Origin: an uncultured Clostridia bacterium
GTDB lineage: Bacteria > Bacillota > Clostridia > Peptostreptococcales > Anaerovoracaceae
NCBI GenBank assembly: GCA_938045615.1
Contig: CALIBC010000181.1
Coordinates: 62,001-126,000, forward strand
Direction: 5' to 3'
Length of the DNA: 64,000 nucleotides
Below, one piece after another: positions 54,831-63,337 of the stretch (its first letter is position 1; each line of letters opens with the position of its first letter). A program made the translations under genes and the position numbers. Under the pieces are notes generated by a model that had not been told where the DNA came from, made no database searches, and was given only the letters and a program-made list of their open reading frames with translations.

Positions 54831-57800
54831 CTATTTACAGGTCACCTTTTTGGTCTTATACCATTTACCGTATATTTTCTTGCCGTCAATGTTCTTATAC
54901 GCTCTTATCTTGAATACGTACTTTGCGCCGTTCTTTAGTTTCTTGCTCATGTACTTCGGCTTTTTGACGATCTTTGCTTTGGAATATTTCTTTGCCTTGT
55001 CTTTCTTGTAAACAACACTGTATCCGTCCGGAGCGCCCTTGGCTTTCCATGAAAGTTTGATTGCGTGCTTTTTCTTCACCGGTTTTAGTTTCAGACCGCT
55101 GAGTGTAAGCTTTGTCGCCATGGCTTTTTTCACCTGCGCTTCGGCGGCTTTGAGTTTGTCAATGCCCTCTTTTGCTTTCTTGAGTTCTTCTATGGCCTTT
55201 TCGCAATCCGAAAGCTTCTTCTCCAAACCGGCTTTCAAGAGTGCTTGCTGCCTTTTGTTCAGTTTTCCGTAAGCGGCTCTTGCTTCCTTGACTTTTGCTT
55301 CATCGGAAATTTTGATCGCGGATGCCGCAGGAAGTGAGTTTATCTTATTTTCAACCGCATCAACGGCTTCCTTGTCGGTTTTCGCTCTATTTTCCTTTGC
55401 CTGCTTTTCTTCCTTCAGATCGCTTATTTCCTTTTCCGCAGCCTCAAGCATTGCCACAGCGTCCAAAGAAATGAGCTTCTTCTGCTCATTTCTAAGAGCA
55501 TCATAGGCCTTTCTTGCAGCCTTTACCGCATCCTCATCGGAAAGTTTGATCGTGCTTTCCGTAGGCAGGGCTTTCAGCTGCTTCTCCACAGCGGCAGCCT
55601 CCGCCTTACTCTTTTCTTCGGCTTCATGTTCTGCTTTCAGCTCTGCAACTCTTTTTCTTAATTCCTCAAGCTTTTGTTTATCATCATCCATCACGAAAGT
55701 TTTCTGCTCTTGGGTCAAAGCATCATAACGTTCTATAAGTTTGACTATCATTTCAATATCGTCGTATGAAATTTGACCGACATCGGGTGCATCAGCGATG
55801 TCATAACCGACCTGCTCCGCCTCTTCCTGCGGTTTCCTGGCTTCTTTGATTTCATCTATTCTTGCCTGAAGCGCATTCAACCTATCCACAAGCGCCTGAT
55901 TTACCAGTGCCTTTTGCGACGGATAGAATGACTCGTACAGCATTCTCACATCGTGTACTCTGTTTGCATCCTCATATTCCAGATCTTCGATATTCGGCAA
56001 ACCTTCTATCTGTTCTTCAAGCTGGCTTACTGCGCCCTTGTCATCCTTAATTTTTATTATCGCATGCTCGAGTTTTTCCTTTGCCTGCTCACTCACAAGC
56101 TTCTTTTGCTCTTCGGTCAGCGCGTCGAATGCGGCTTTTATCTCATTGACTTTTTTCTCGATATCAATGGTGACCTCATCGGCTGCGGGCAGCTCATTGA
56201 TCTTGTCTTCAACAGCTTTGGCGGCCTTCATATCCGGGTTGGCTTTGACAGTCACGGTCACTGACGCATGCTGCCGGTAAAGTGGAGCAAACATCGCCAT
56301 CGCCGCCTCATCACCGGCTTTTTTGTACTTGACGTAATACTTTCCGTAAACCTGATGCGTAAGATAACTCTCTATATTTACTTTAGTATCCTTTTCCGGT
56401 TTCTTCCCAAGTATGAGATTGCCGTGCTGAATAAGCTCAGCGTTGGATGAATAGAAGTAGGTGTAATCAAGGTCACTGTATCCCGGTGTTCCGACTCCTC
56501 CTTCTCCGGCGTTTTCTTTCCAAGTATCGGGTTCTATTCCATTCCTCTTCCTATCATCCTCTTTATAGATGTAGTTGAGTTTTTCACCTTCCCCGAAATT
56601 CACTTCCCTGAATGCGTGAAGATCCGACGTTATCTCATCTTTATCCGTATTTTCATTTTTTATCCCGTCATAGTAACCGACAATTGCTTTATCCATCAGC
56701 TGTTTTGCCCTGTCAAGCTCCTGCTGTTCAAGTGCTTTGACGGTAACCTTAACATCTTTCGAAGCCATGGCACCGTTTCTCGTATCTTTGATTTTTACGG
56801 TAAGCGTAACATCGACAGGATTCTTTCCCGGAATCGGACGGTAGATTTTCATCGAAGTGGCGTTGTTTTGTAATTCGCCATTCTTATTATATGTAGGCTC
56901 CGCAACATCTTTATTGTCACTGTCGATGGTGATAGGCTGGAACTTCCCGTCCACGCCGAAATCGCGCACCGTAGGGAACTGAATATCACCTCTGACATCT
57001 GTGGGATCCATGGCTTCCCCGGTACCAAAAGCTCTCAAGCCCTTCTCTTTAAGTGCTTTTTCCAATTTCTCCTGAAGTTCCTTGCTGTCTGCCTCTGTGT
57101 TTTCATATCCCTTAACAGTGATCTTAAACTCTTTTTTCAACTTGCCTACAGCTTGTTCGGCCTCTTTGCTTACCGAAGCTTTGTAATTTATCGTTGCGGT
57201 CAAAGTGACGGTCTTATCTTCTTTGGATCTTGCGACCTTGCCTATCATAGGCGCATAAAGAACGTCATCAATGCCGCCTTGCGGTGCATTTATGCTTATT
57301 ATTTTTTTATCGCTACTCTTCCAATCGATTGAGGCATTTTTATGTGTGCTGTCTTTGCCTCCAAAGTAACGAATTAGGCTCAAATCCTTTTTCACCGAAT
57401 CCTGCGCACTGTTCTCACCTTTGATTACATCAAAATTCACCTTGCCAAGAATTTGCTCATTTAGCGCATTTGAAAGTTTTTCAGCATTCCAATTCAATAC
57501 CACGTTTTTCAGTGTCAGTTTCTTTGTTGCCGTACCTTTCTTTATGGTGACCTCAACTGCGAATTTCGCCCAAGGCATGTTGTTTATCGGACTTTCCGAA
57601 ACCTTGGTCGGATCGTGATAAAAATATGTCAAGGTTCCGTCGCTTGCTATGTTCGCCTCGCTCCCCCCATTGGGAACTGCAGCTTTTTGAACACTGTCCA
57701 CCGATGACAGAAAAACGCCAGTAAATCCGCTTTTCGTAAACTCACCTTCCATAAATTCTTTTAAATTATTATCTTTCCCGAATTCGGGTTTAAGCTGATT

Positions 57801-58358
57801 GTTTCCGGAAAATTTTGCAGCTACGGCGTTCAATGCCTTTTCATCTTCAGTAAGATTCTCATCCTCTGCAACTTTCTCATGAGTAATTTCCGCTTCTTTG
57901 CGTGAGTTTTTAGCTCCTCTTACCAAAACCTTGTACTTCTTGAATCTTGATTTCTTTTCTTCCGTGATCTTCAGCGTATCTGCAGTTTCACCCTCAAGAT
58001 TCTCAAACTCCGTCTCCAACTCCTCGATAGTGTCATCCCAATATTCGTTGCTGCATCTCTGCCATTGGTACGTCACATTTGTGGCTTCTTTTCCGTCTTT
58101 TCCCTTGACTTCCGCTTTTAATACTCCATCCTTGACTACGCTGATTTTCACGCTTTCTATGGGAACGTCTTCAGTCGACGGAGTTTCCCCGCTATTTAGG
58201 GATGCGGTCTTTTTCTCCACACGTTTCGCAAGTCTCTGCCCCTTTTTCGCCATTTTCCCGTTTTCGGCAAATGCCTTCACGGCTATGCCCGGCATAAATG
58301 TGATAACCATGAGTGCTGCCATCACCATTACAGCCATCTTCTTCATACTTTTGCTCAT
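54831..58358 (-). CDS. Large secreted helical-repeat surface protein under a cobalamin riboswitch
   Basis: The 1175-residue protein has a signal peptide (MAVMVMAALMVITFMPGIAVKAFAE). Beta-rich Ig-like regions fill about 50-660. From about 670 to 1075 come at least five helical repeats of 65-75 residues with the pattern INxLP, then VxxARxAYxxLxxEQKKL and ending in Leu-rich Lys/Glu helices. The shared basic fibronectin-III-like module closes the protein (about 1080-1175, KYVFKIRAYKNIDGKKIYGKW). There is no LPXTG. The start at 58358 has GAGAGG six bases upstream. The long leader carries a canonical cobalamin riboswitch and terminator, so expression should rise when B12 is scarce. Helical stalk plus wall-binding tail suggests a surface receptor or adhesin; corrinoid binding is inferred from regulation only. 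Confidence 0.75.
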   Translation of the reverse strand: MSKSMKKMAVMVMAALMVITFMPGIAVKAFAENGKMAKKGQRLAKRVEKKTASLNSGETPSTEDVPIESVKISVVKDGVLKAEVKGKDGKEATNVTYQWQRCSNEYWDDTIEELETEFENLEGETADTLKITEEKKSRFKKYKVLVRGAKNSRKEAEITHEKVAEDENLTEDEKALNAVAAKFSGNNQLKPEFGKDNNLKEFMEGEFTKSGFTGVFLSSVDSVQKAAVPNGGSEANIASDGTLTYFYHDPTKVSESPINNMPWAKFAVEVTIKKGTATKKLTLKNVVLNWNAEKLSNALNEQILGKVNFDVIKGENSAQDSVKKDLSLIRYFGGKDSTHKNASIDWKSSDKKIISINAPQGGIDDVLYAPMIGKVARSKEDKTVTLTATINYKASVSKEAEQAVGKLKKEFKITVKGYENTEADSKELQEKLEKALKEKGLRAFGTGEAMDPTDVRGDIQFPTVRDFGVDGKFQPITIDSDNKDVAEPTYNKNGELQNNATSMKIYRPIPGKNPVDVTLTVKIKDTRNGAMASKDVKVTVKALEQQELDRAKQLMDKAIVGYYDGIKNENTDKDEITSDLHAFREVNFGEGEKLNYIYKEDDRKRNGIEPDTWKENAGEGGVGTPGYSDLDYTYFYSSNAELIQHGNLILGKKPEKDTKVNIESYLTHQVYGKYYVKYKKAGDEAAMAMFAPLYRQHASVTVTVKANPDMKAAKAVEDKINELPAADEVTIDIEKKVNEIKAAFDALTEEQKKLVSEQAKEKLEHAIIKIKDDKGAVSQLEEQIEGLPNIEDLEYEDANRVHDVRMLYESFYPSQKALVNQALVDRLNALQARIDEIKEARKPQEEAEQVGYDIADAPDVGQISYDDIEMIVKLIERYDALTQEQKTFVMDDDKQKLEELRKRVAELKAEHEAEEKSKAEAAAVEKQLKALPTESTIKLSDEDAVKAARKAYDALRNEQKKLISLDAVAMLEAAEKEISDLKEEKQAKENRAKTDKEAVDAVENKINSLPAASAIKISDEAKVKEARAAYGKLNKRQQALLKAGLEKKLSDCEKAIEELKKAKEGIDKLKAAEAQVKKAMATKLTLSGLKLKPVKKKHAIKLSWKAKGAPDGYSVVYKKDKAKKYSKAKIVKKPKYMSKKLKNGAKYVFKIRAYKNIDGKKIYGKWYKTKKVTCK

Positions 58359-58493
58359 CACTTACCTCTCTTCCATTATCGAAGTCGATTCATAAAAAGA
58401 TATCCCTGATATGACATCTTCCAATATTTTTTGCACCGTCCCTTTTCAAACATACGCATGCATGTAATTCGGATCAAAAAGACCGTCCTACTA

Positions 58494-58526
58494 AAATAAA
58501 AAAGAGCCGTGCAAAACGCACAGCCC
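58494..58526 (-). terminator. Riboswitch expression-platform terminator
   Basis: Minus-strand GGGCTGTGC/GCACGGCTC hairpin with a 5-nt loop followed by TTTTTTATTTTA. It lies after the aptamer and 136 bp before the surface-protein start. Confidence 0.88.
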
Positions 58527-58574
58527 GTTTTTGCTGAACTATCCCCGTTTCCTCCTTTGGTCCATCGCCAAACA

Positions 58575-58765
58575 GAAACCGTCTCATGCAGGTCTCCTGG
58601 CTCGGGATGATAACGCATCATTCTACCTTCCCGACAAGATGCCGGTGGATGGAAACGCCTCAACCCATACATAAGACGCCTTCCATGAACAAAACTCTCC
58701 AATCACAGTGGCGGGACCGCTCAGGACTTTCACCTGATTCCCTCTTAACTTTCACCCTTTGTGAA
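58575..58765 (-). ncRNA. Cobalamin riboswitch aptamer
   Basis: Minus-strand elements in canonical order: GAGGGAATCAGGTGAAAGTC, GCGGTCCCGCCACTGTGA, CGGGAAGG, and the B12 box GAGCCAGGAGACCTGC (near 58587-58602). A perfect -10 precedes it and an intrinsic terminator follows. Ligand binding should favour termination, shutting off the surface protein when B12 is plentiful. Confidence 0.95.
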
Positions 58766-58788
58766 AGAACATGAAACATAACACGGTC

Positions 58789-58817
58789 ATTATACCATCA
58801 CATTCATGAAATTACAA
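58789..58817 (-). promoter_or_regulatory. Promoter of the riboswitch-surface protein transcript
   Basis: TTGTAA (58812-58817), 17-bp spacer, TATAAT (58789-58794). Confidence 0.8.
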
Positions 58818-58902
58818 GGATTTTACATTCGATCTTTTGCATATTTGGCCTCAAAAAGTTGTCTTTGCTCTGAAAAGTAGTCGACGCAAGCAGGCACCCC
58901 TC

Positions 58903-59607
58903 TCAAAGATTTTTGAGATATTCCAGTTCCCCCGTTTTCAGTTTGCGATACTCACCCCGCTTTAGATGACCCAACTTAATATTGCCGATGGATATCCTTT
59001 CAAGCTCCTGTACGGGATACCCCACAGCCTCGAACATCTTTCTGATCTGACGATTTTTCCCCTCGTGAATGCTTACCTCAAGCAGCATTGAACGCCTGTT
59101 CCAAGTTATCACATCAACCTTTGCGGCTGATGCCGTAAACTCCCTTGTCCTGACGCCGGAACGCAGTATAGAGAGCTTTTCCTTGCCTATGCACCCCGCA
59201 ACTCTGACGCGGTACTTTTTTATAATCTTGTGACTCGGGTGCATTATCCTGTTTGCAAGATCTCCGTCGTTTGTCAAAAACAAAAGTCCTGATGTGTTGT
59301 AATCAAGACGTCCTATCGGAAATATCCTATTCGGCTCATCGGTTACAATGTCGACGACCGTTGTCCTGCCCCTCTCATCCGACACGGACGTGATCACGCC
59401 CGTCGGTTTATTCATGATGTAGTACACTTTTTCTTCACTGCCACCAATTTCTTTGCCGTCGACGCTCACCTTATCGCCCGGTTTCACATCATACCCCGGT
59501 TCCACAAGCACACTGCCGTTGACCTTGACTTTCCCTTTTTTCACAAGCTCATCGGCTTTGCGTCTGCTTGCAACTCCCGAATTTGCAATATATTTATTTA
59601 TCCTCAT
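58903..59607 (-). CDS. rluB: Pseudouridine synthase, RsuA/RluB family
   Basis: The 234-residue protein has an S4 RNA-binding domain (MRINKYIANSGVASRRKADEL) and the catalytic motif GRLDYNTSGLLFLTNDGDL with its active-site Asp. Length and its place downstream of scpAB support RluB (23S rRNA) over RsuA, but not firmly. GGAG lies very close to the ATG. It is 54 bp after the SCIFF maturase gene. Confidence 0.9.
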   Translation of the reverse strand: MRINKYIANSGVASRRKADELVKKGKVKVNGSVLVEPGYDVKPGDKVSVDGKEIGGSEEKVYYIMNKPTGVITSVSDERGRTTVVDIVTDEPNRIFPIGRLDYNTSGLLFLTNDGDLANRIMHPSHKIIKKYRVRVAGCIGKEKLSILRSGVRTREFTASAAKVDVITWNRRSMLLEVSIHEGKNRQIRKMFEAVGYPVQELERISIGNIKLGHLKRGEYRKLKTGELEYLKNL

Positions 59608-59661
59608 TTTCTCCGATGACCCTCAAATTCCGTTCTTTATTCACAAATTCCGGCACAGCCG

Positions 59662-61089
59662 TCACTCTTCAACCGCCTCCGCAACTTTCATCATAATCGC
59701 ACATTCCACCCGCTTTTTAAAAAGTTTGCAACCATATTCGTATATTCCCGATATCGACCCCGAGTCATGAAAAGCGTTCGCTGCGCATCCTCCCGCACAG
59801 TAGAATCTCGCCCAGCACGTTTTACACTCTTGCCTTGCGTAAACATTGCACATCTTGAAGTCGTTTTTTATATCTTGACGTGTGATTCCGTCCCATATGT
59901 TCCCCATCGAAAAATCGCTTTGCCCGACAAAACGGTGGCAGGGGAACAGCTCTCCCCATGGCGTGACGGCAAAGTATTCCGTCCCGGATCCACACCCGGA
60001 GATCCTCTTGTATATGCACGGACCGCCTTCCAAGTCTATCATGTAATGGTAAAAAGTTATCGGTCTCCCTTCCTTTTTCCGTTTAAGCATCTCTTTTGCG
60101 AGGATTTCATACTGCTCCATAAGAATCGGCAAATCCTCTTGCGTAAGAGCGGAAGGATCCTCACCGTCGCATACCACAGGCTCCATCGACAACTGGTCGA
60201 AACCCAGATCCGCCATGTGAAGGACGTCTTTGACAAAGTCGGTGTTGGCATGCGTAAAAGTTCCTCTCATGTAGTAGCCTTTACCGTTTCGCGCTTCTAC
60301 AAGTTTCCTGAACTTGGGAACTATATCTTCGTAACTTCCTCCTCCGCCGGGGTATTTTCTGAAACGATCGTGTACATCTTTTCGACCGTCCAGACTGAGA
60401 ACGACATTATGCATATGTTCATTTACAAACCGGATCACTCCATCATCAATCCCGACCCCGTTGGTGGTCAAGGTAAAACGAAAATTCTTTTTGTGCTTCT
60501 TCTCGGCGGCGCGCGCATACTTCACCAGATCCTTGACGACTTCCCAATTCATGAGCGGCTCGCCGCCGAAGAAGTCAACCTCCAAGTTCACTCTATCCCC
60601 CGAGTTTTCAATCAGAAAATCAAGCGCCCGTTTCCCGGTTTCAAAGCTCATCAGGGCGCAGTTTCCCGTAAACTTGCCCTGCGCAGCAAAACAGTACCCG
60701 CAATTCAGATTGCACGTATGCGCCACATGCAGGCACAGCGCCTTAATTTCCGTATGCCGATTTTTAAGATCATACGCATGCGGCTCATATACATCCTCTG
60801 AAAACAGCTTCCCGGCGGACTTGAGATCTTCCACATCGCAAATCACTTCCTCAATCTCCGTTTTCTCCAGCTCCGGATACTTGTCCGATATCCATGAAAT
60901 GATGTCCGCACGGAGACTCTCCGCGCTTGATTCCACAACATCTCCGGATGCACGCCCGTTGTTCTCTTGCGCCGCACAAAAAAGCGAGATGATGTCATAT
61001 GCGACATCATCCACGCAATGCACCGATCCGCTGTTTACGTCCAGTACGATATTGAATCCGTTCAATTTATAGCGGTGAACCATTCTCAT
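59662..61089 (-). CDS. SCIFF peptide radical SAM maturase (thioether-forming)
   Basis: The 475-residue radical SAM enzyme has an N-terminal peptide-recognition (RRE-like) region, the SAM motif CNLNCGYCFAAQG, FFGGEPLMNW, and a C-terminal SPASM-type Cys cluster (CGSGTEYFAVTPWGELFPC, CKTCWARFYCAGGC). Family members (TIGR03974) install Cys-to-Thr thioether links in the Cys-rich SCIFF peptide, whose gene lies three bases upstream. Its start codon is at 61089, or the second ATG at 61083. Confidence 0.95.
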   Translation of the reverse strand: MRMVHRYKLNGFNIVLDVNSGSVHCVDDVAYDIISLFCAAQENNGRASGDVVESSAESLRADIISWISDKYPELEKTEIEEVICDVEDLKSAGKLFSEDVYEPHAYDLKNRHTEIKALCLHVAHTCNLNCGYCFAAQGKFTGNCALMSFETGKRALDFLIENSGDRVNLEVDFFGGEPLMNWEVVKDLVKYARAAEKKHKKNFRFTLTTNGVGIDDGVIRFVNEHMHNVVLSLDGRKDVHDRFRKYPGGGGSYEDIVPKFRKLVEARNGKGYYMRGTFTHANTDFVKDVLHMADLGFDQLSMEPVVCDGEDPSALTQEDLPILMEQYEILAKEMLKRKKEGRPITFYHYMIDLEGGPCIYKRISGCGSGTEYFAVTPWGELFPCHRFVGQSDFSMGNIWDGITRQDIKNDFKMCNVYARQECKTCWARFYCAGGCAANAFHDSGSISGIYEYGCKLFKKRVECAIMMKVAEAVEE

Positions 61090-61092
61090 TCT

Positions 61093-61233
61093 TTATTTTT
61101 TCTCACATGGCTGGTTTGCGACACCGCACGAAGTCTTGCACGCTGACTGGCAGGATGTCTGACACTCGCCGCAGCCCCCGTCTTTCAAACTCGCTTCCAG
61201 ATTTCTCGTTTCGATAGTCTTTATTCTCTTCAT
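61093..61233 (-). CDS. SCIFF (six-cysteines-in-forty-five) RiPP precursor
   Basis: The 46-residue peptide begins MKRIKTIETRNLEASLKDGG and has six Cys after residue 20 in GCGEC, TSC, SAC, TSC and QPC contexts, ending CEKK. This is the highly conserved SCIFF precursor of Clostridia, modified by the adjacent maturase. GGAG lies eight bases before the ATG. The biological role of mature SCIFF is unknown. Confidence 0.95.
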   Translation of the reverse strand: MKRIKTIETRNLEASLKDGGCGECQTSCQSACKTSCGVANQPCEKK

Positions 61234-61269
61234 CGCTCTGTCTCCGTTTCTTTGTTTTTCATGCCAATT

Positions 61270-61298
61270 ATGATAACTTTATTGGGTTTCTTTGTCAA
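61270..61298 (-). promoter_or_regulatory. Promoter of the SCIFF operon
   Basis: TTGACA (61293-61298), 17-bp spacer, TATCAT (61270-61275), 37 bp before the SCIFF start. Confidence 0.75.
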
Positions 61299-61317
61299 GT
61301 TTCTCAATTACGTACCT

Positions 61318-61971
61318 TTACTCTTCCCTTTCAAAACGCGCGGCAATCCAATCCTGATTGACCTCCGCATATTCACCCGGCGGCACATCAAGTGGCTTGA
61401 GATACTTGTCGTGGAGTTCCCGGTAAAGTTCCTCTTCAATGGGAATCATCAATTTTTCTTCCTTGTCGTTCTCGGATGGCAGTATAACAAAATATTCCTC
61501 TCCGTCATCATTATACAGGTACATAAGATCTCCCTGCTCAAGATCCGCCCATTCTTCTTTGACCTGATCCCATATTATAAATTTGTACAGCTCCAACACT
61601 CTGTCATCTCTGTCATGTTCGAATATGTGTATTTTTTCCATCATATCGACTCCGTTTGATGTCAAGCGGAAACGAGCTTGCGGATCCGTTGCATTATCCG
61701 GAAGATCGAGGCTGTTCAGCTGCTCAAGCAAATCGTCCTCATGTTCAGGCGCCATATAAATATTGAGTTTCCTGTCCGGATCCATGTACATGACCGGATA
61801 CTCCAAAATAAACTTATCGCCGCATTCCCCACACGTATGCAGAAAAAAATCACCTTCAAGAAATCGCTTCTTGTACTCCCTGTTTTCCTTTACATCGACA
61901 AATTCCTGCACGGGAACTTTTATCGTTTCGCCGCAGCTTGGGCATTCCATTTCAATCACTTCCGCTGCCAT
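61318..61971 (-). CDS. CpXC-domain protein
   Basis: The 217-residue protein has an N-terminal CPSCGETIKVPV zinc-ribbon half and a second CGECG, as in CpXC proteins, with an acidic remainder and no membrane segment. Function is unknown. It overlaps scpB by 20 bases and has GAGG before its ATG, so it belongs to the scp operon. Confidence 0.8.
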   Translation of the reverse strand: MAAEVIEMECPSCGETIKVPVQEFVDVKENREYKKRFLEGDFFLHTCGECGDKFILEYPVMYMDPDRKLNIYMAPEHEDDLLEQLNSLDLPDNATDPQARFRLTSNGVDMMEKIHIFEHDRDDRVLELYKFIIWDQVKEEWADLEQGDLMYLYNDDGEEYFVILPSENDKEEKLMIPIEEELYRELHDKYLKPLDVPPGEYAEVNQDWIAARFEREE

Positions 61972-62569
61972 TGTCTACCTCCATTTCGATAGAAATCTGT
62001 CCGGATTCCTCACCGTTTTCTTCCTGTCCATCATGAAAATCCCCCACGAGACTTTCGATATCGTCTATTTCCGGAAGCTCTTTCAATGACGAGAATCCGA
62101 AACTCTTCAAAAACTCTTCCGTGGTGCCGTACAAAACCGGTCTTCCCACCGCATCCGACCTGCCGAGGGACTTCACAAGCCCTTTTCCGGTCAATCCTTC
62201 TATTACCCTGTCGCTCTTGATCCCGCGCACACTGTCTATTTCCGCTTTGGTGACGGGCTGTTTATATGCTATTATGGCAAGCACTTCCAGAGCCGCCTGA
62301 GAAAGTTTTTTGACCTTCACCGGAGTGCAGAGTCTTTTTATAAATTCCTCATTCTCCCCGCAAGTCACAAACTGAAACGACTTGTTGACTCTGCGTATCC
62401 TTATTCCGCCGCCCCGATCCGCATATTCGCCCATCAGTTCCTCCAAATACCCGGCGGCCTCTTTCTCTTCTATATCAAGCGCCGCAGCCGCCTCTTTCGC
62501 CGGCAGAAGCCTGCCCCAGACAAAGAGCATAGATTCCAATGCGGATTTAATCATCTTACTGTTTCCCAT
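61952..62569 (-). CDS. scpB: Segregation and condensation protein B
   Basis: The 205-residue winged-helix protein has ESMLFVWGRLLPAKEAAAALD, LSQAALEVLAIIAYKQPVTKAEID and VIEGLTGKGLVKSLGR, all typical of ScpB. With ScpA and Smc it forms the condensin that organises the chromosome. It overlaps scpA by 14 bases; a second ATG five codons in is a possible alternative start. The acidic tail extends the usual length slightly. Confidence 0.95.
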   Translation of the reverse strand: MGNSKMIKSALESMLFVWGRLLPAKEAAAALDIEEKEAAGYLEELMGEYADRGGGIRIRRVNKSFQFVTCGENEEFIKRLCTPVKVKKLSQAALEVLAIIAYKQPVTKAEIDSVRGIKSDRVIEGLTGKGLVKSLGRSDAVGRPVLYGTTEEFLKSFGFSSLKELPEIDDIESLVGDFHDGQEENGEESGQISIEMEVDNGSGSD

Positions 62570-63335
62570 CTTCCGTCATCCCTTCACCAAAACCGCGAGC
62601 CCCACGCTTTACCGTGATCTCACCGTAATTACGTTTTTGCGATGCATCCAGATATCCGTCCCTCATCATCTGCAAAACGGATATAAATGAAATCGCCGCA
62701 TCATATCTCTCCTTTTTTGATATAAGCTCATTGAACGCAAGACTCTCAACCCCTGCCGCAAATGCCCGGGTAAATCTGTTTCTTATAAAGATGATTCTCT
62801 CTTCTGTGCTTATACGATCCCTTTCTATCTCGGAATACCGTTTCTTTGTTTCTTCGATTCTCTGTTTTTTTTGCAAAAATAACGCAAATGCACTTGCAAA
62901 CTCGTCTATACCGAGATTTAAAAGCTCATCCGGATTTTCCAGATACACGGAGATATCCTCCTGCGGTTTCTCGAAGATCCCCGCCGCAAGCATCCCACGC
63001 TCCGCAAGCATCTCGCTTTGTTTTTTGCACTGCTTGTAAGCGATAAGCCTCTCGGCAAGCACACTTCCGGGATCTTCAGCTTCTGCCGTATCGATGCATG
63101 TGTTGACCTTGGGCAGCATCATCCGGGATTTGATCTCAGTCAGTTCCGCCGCAAGCACCATGAATTCAGTGGATACGTTGACATTCCAACGCTGCATCTG
63201 CTCCAGATACTCAAGATACTGACTTGTTATTTCAGAAATCCTGATGTCGTATATGCTCATCTGTGCCTTTTCTATCAGGTAAACCAGAAGATCAAAAGGA
63301 CCCTCAAACATAGGTAATCTTACTTTATAACTCAT
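62556..63335 (-). CDS. scpA: Segregation and condensation protein A
   Basis: The 259-residue kleisin begins YKVRLPMFEGPFDLLVYLIEKAQMSIYDI and contains EFMVLAAELTEIKSRMMLP, standard ScpA sequence. It bridges Smc heads with ScpB. The start at 63335 fits family alignment; an upstream extension overlaps the DMT transporter end and is rejected. Confidence 0.95.
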   Translation of the reverse strand: MSYKVRLPMFEGPFDLLVYLIEKAQMSIYDIRISEITSQYLEYLEQMQRWNVNVSTEFMVLAAELTEIKSRMMLPKVNTCIDTAEAEDPGSVLAERLIAYKQCKKQSEMLAERGMLAAGIFEKPQEDISVYLENPDELLNLGIDEFASAFALFLQKKQRIEETKKRYSEIERDRISTEERIIFIRNRFTRAFAAGVESLAFNELISKKERYDAAISFISVLQMMRDGYLDASQKRNYGEITVKRGARGFGEGMTEDGKQ

Positions 63336-63337
63336 TT

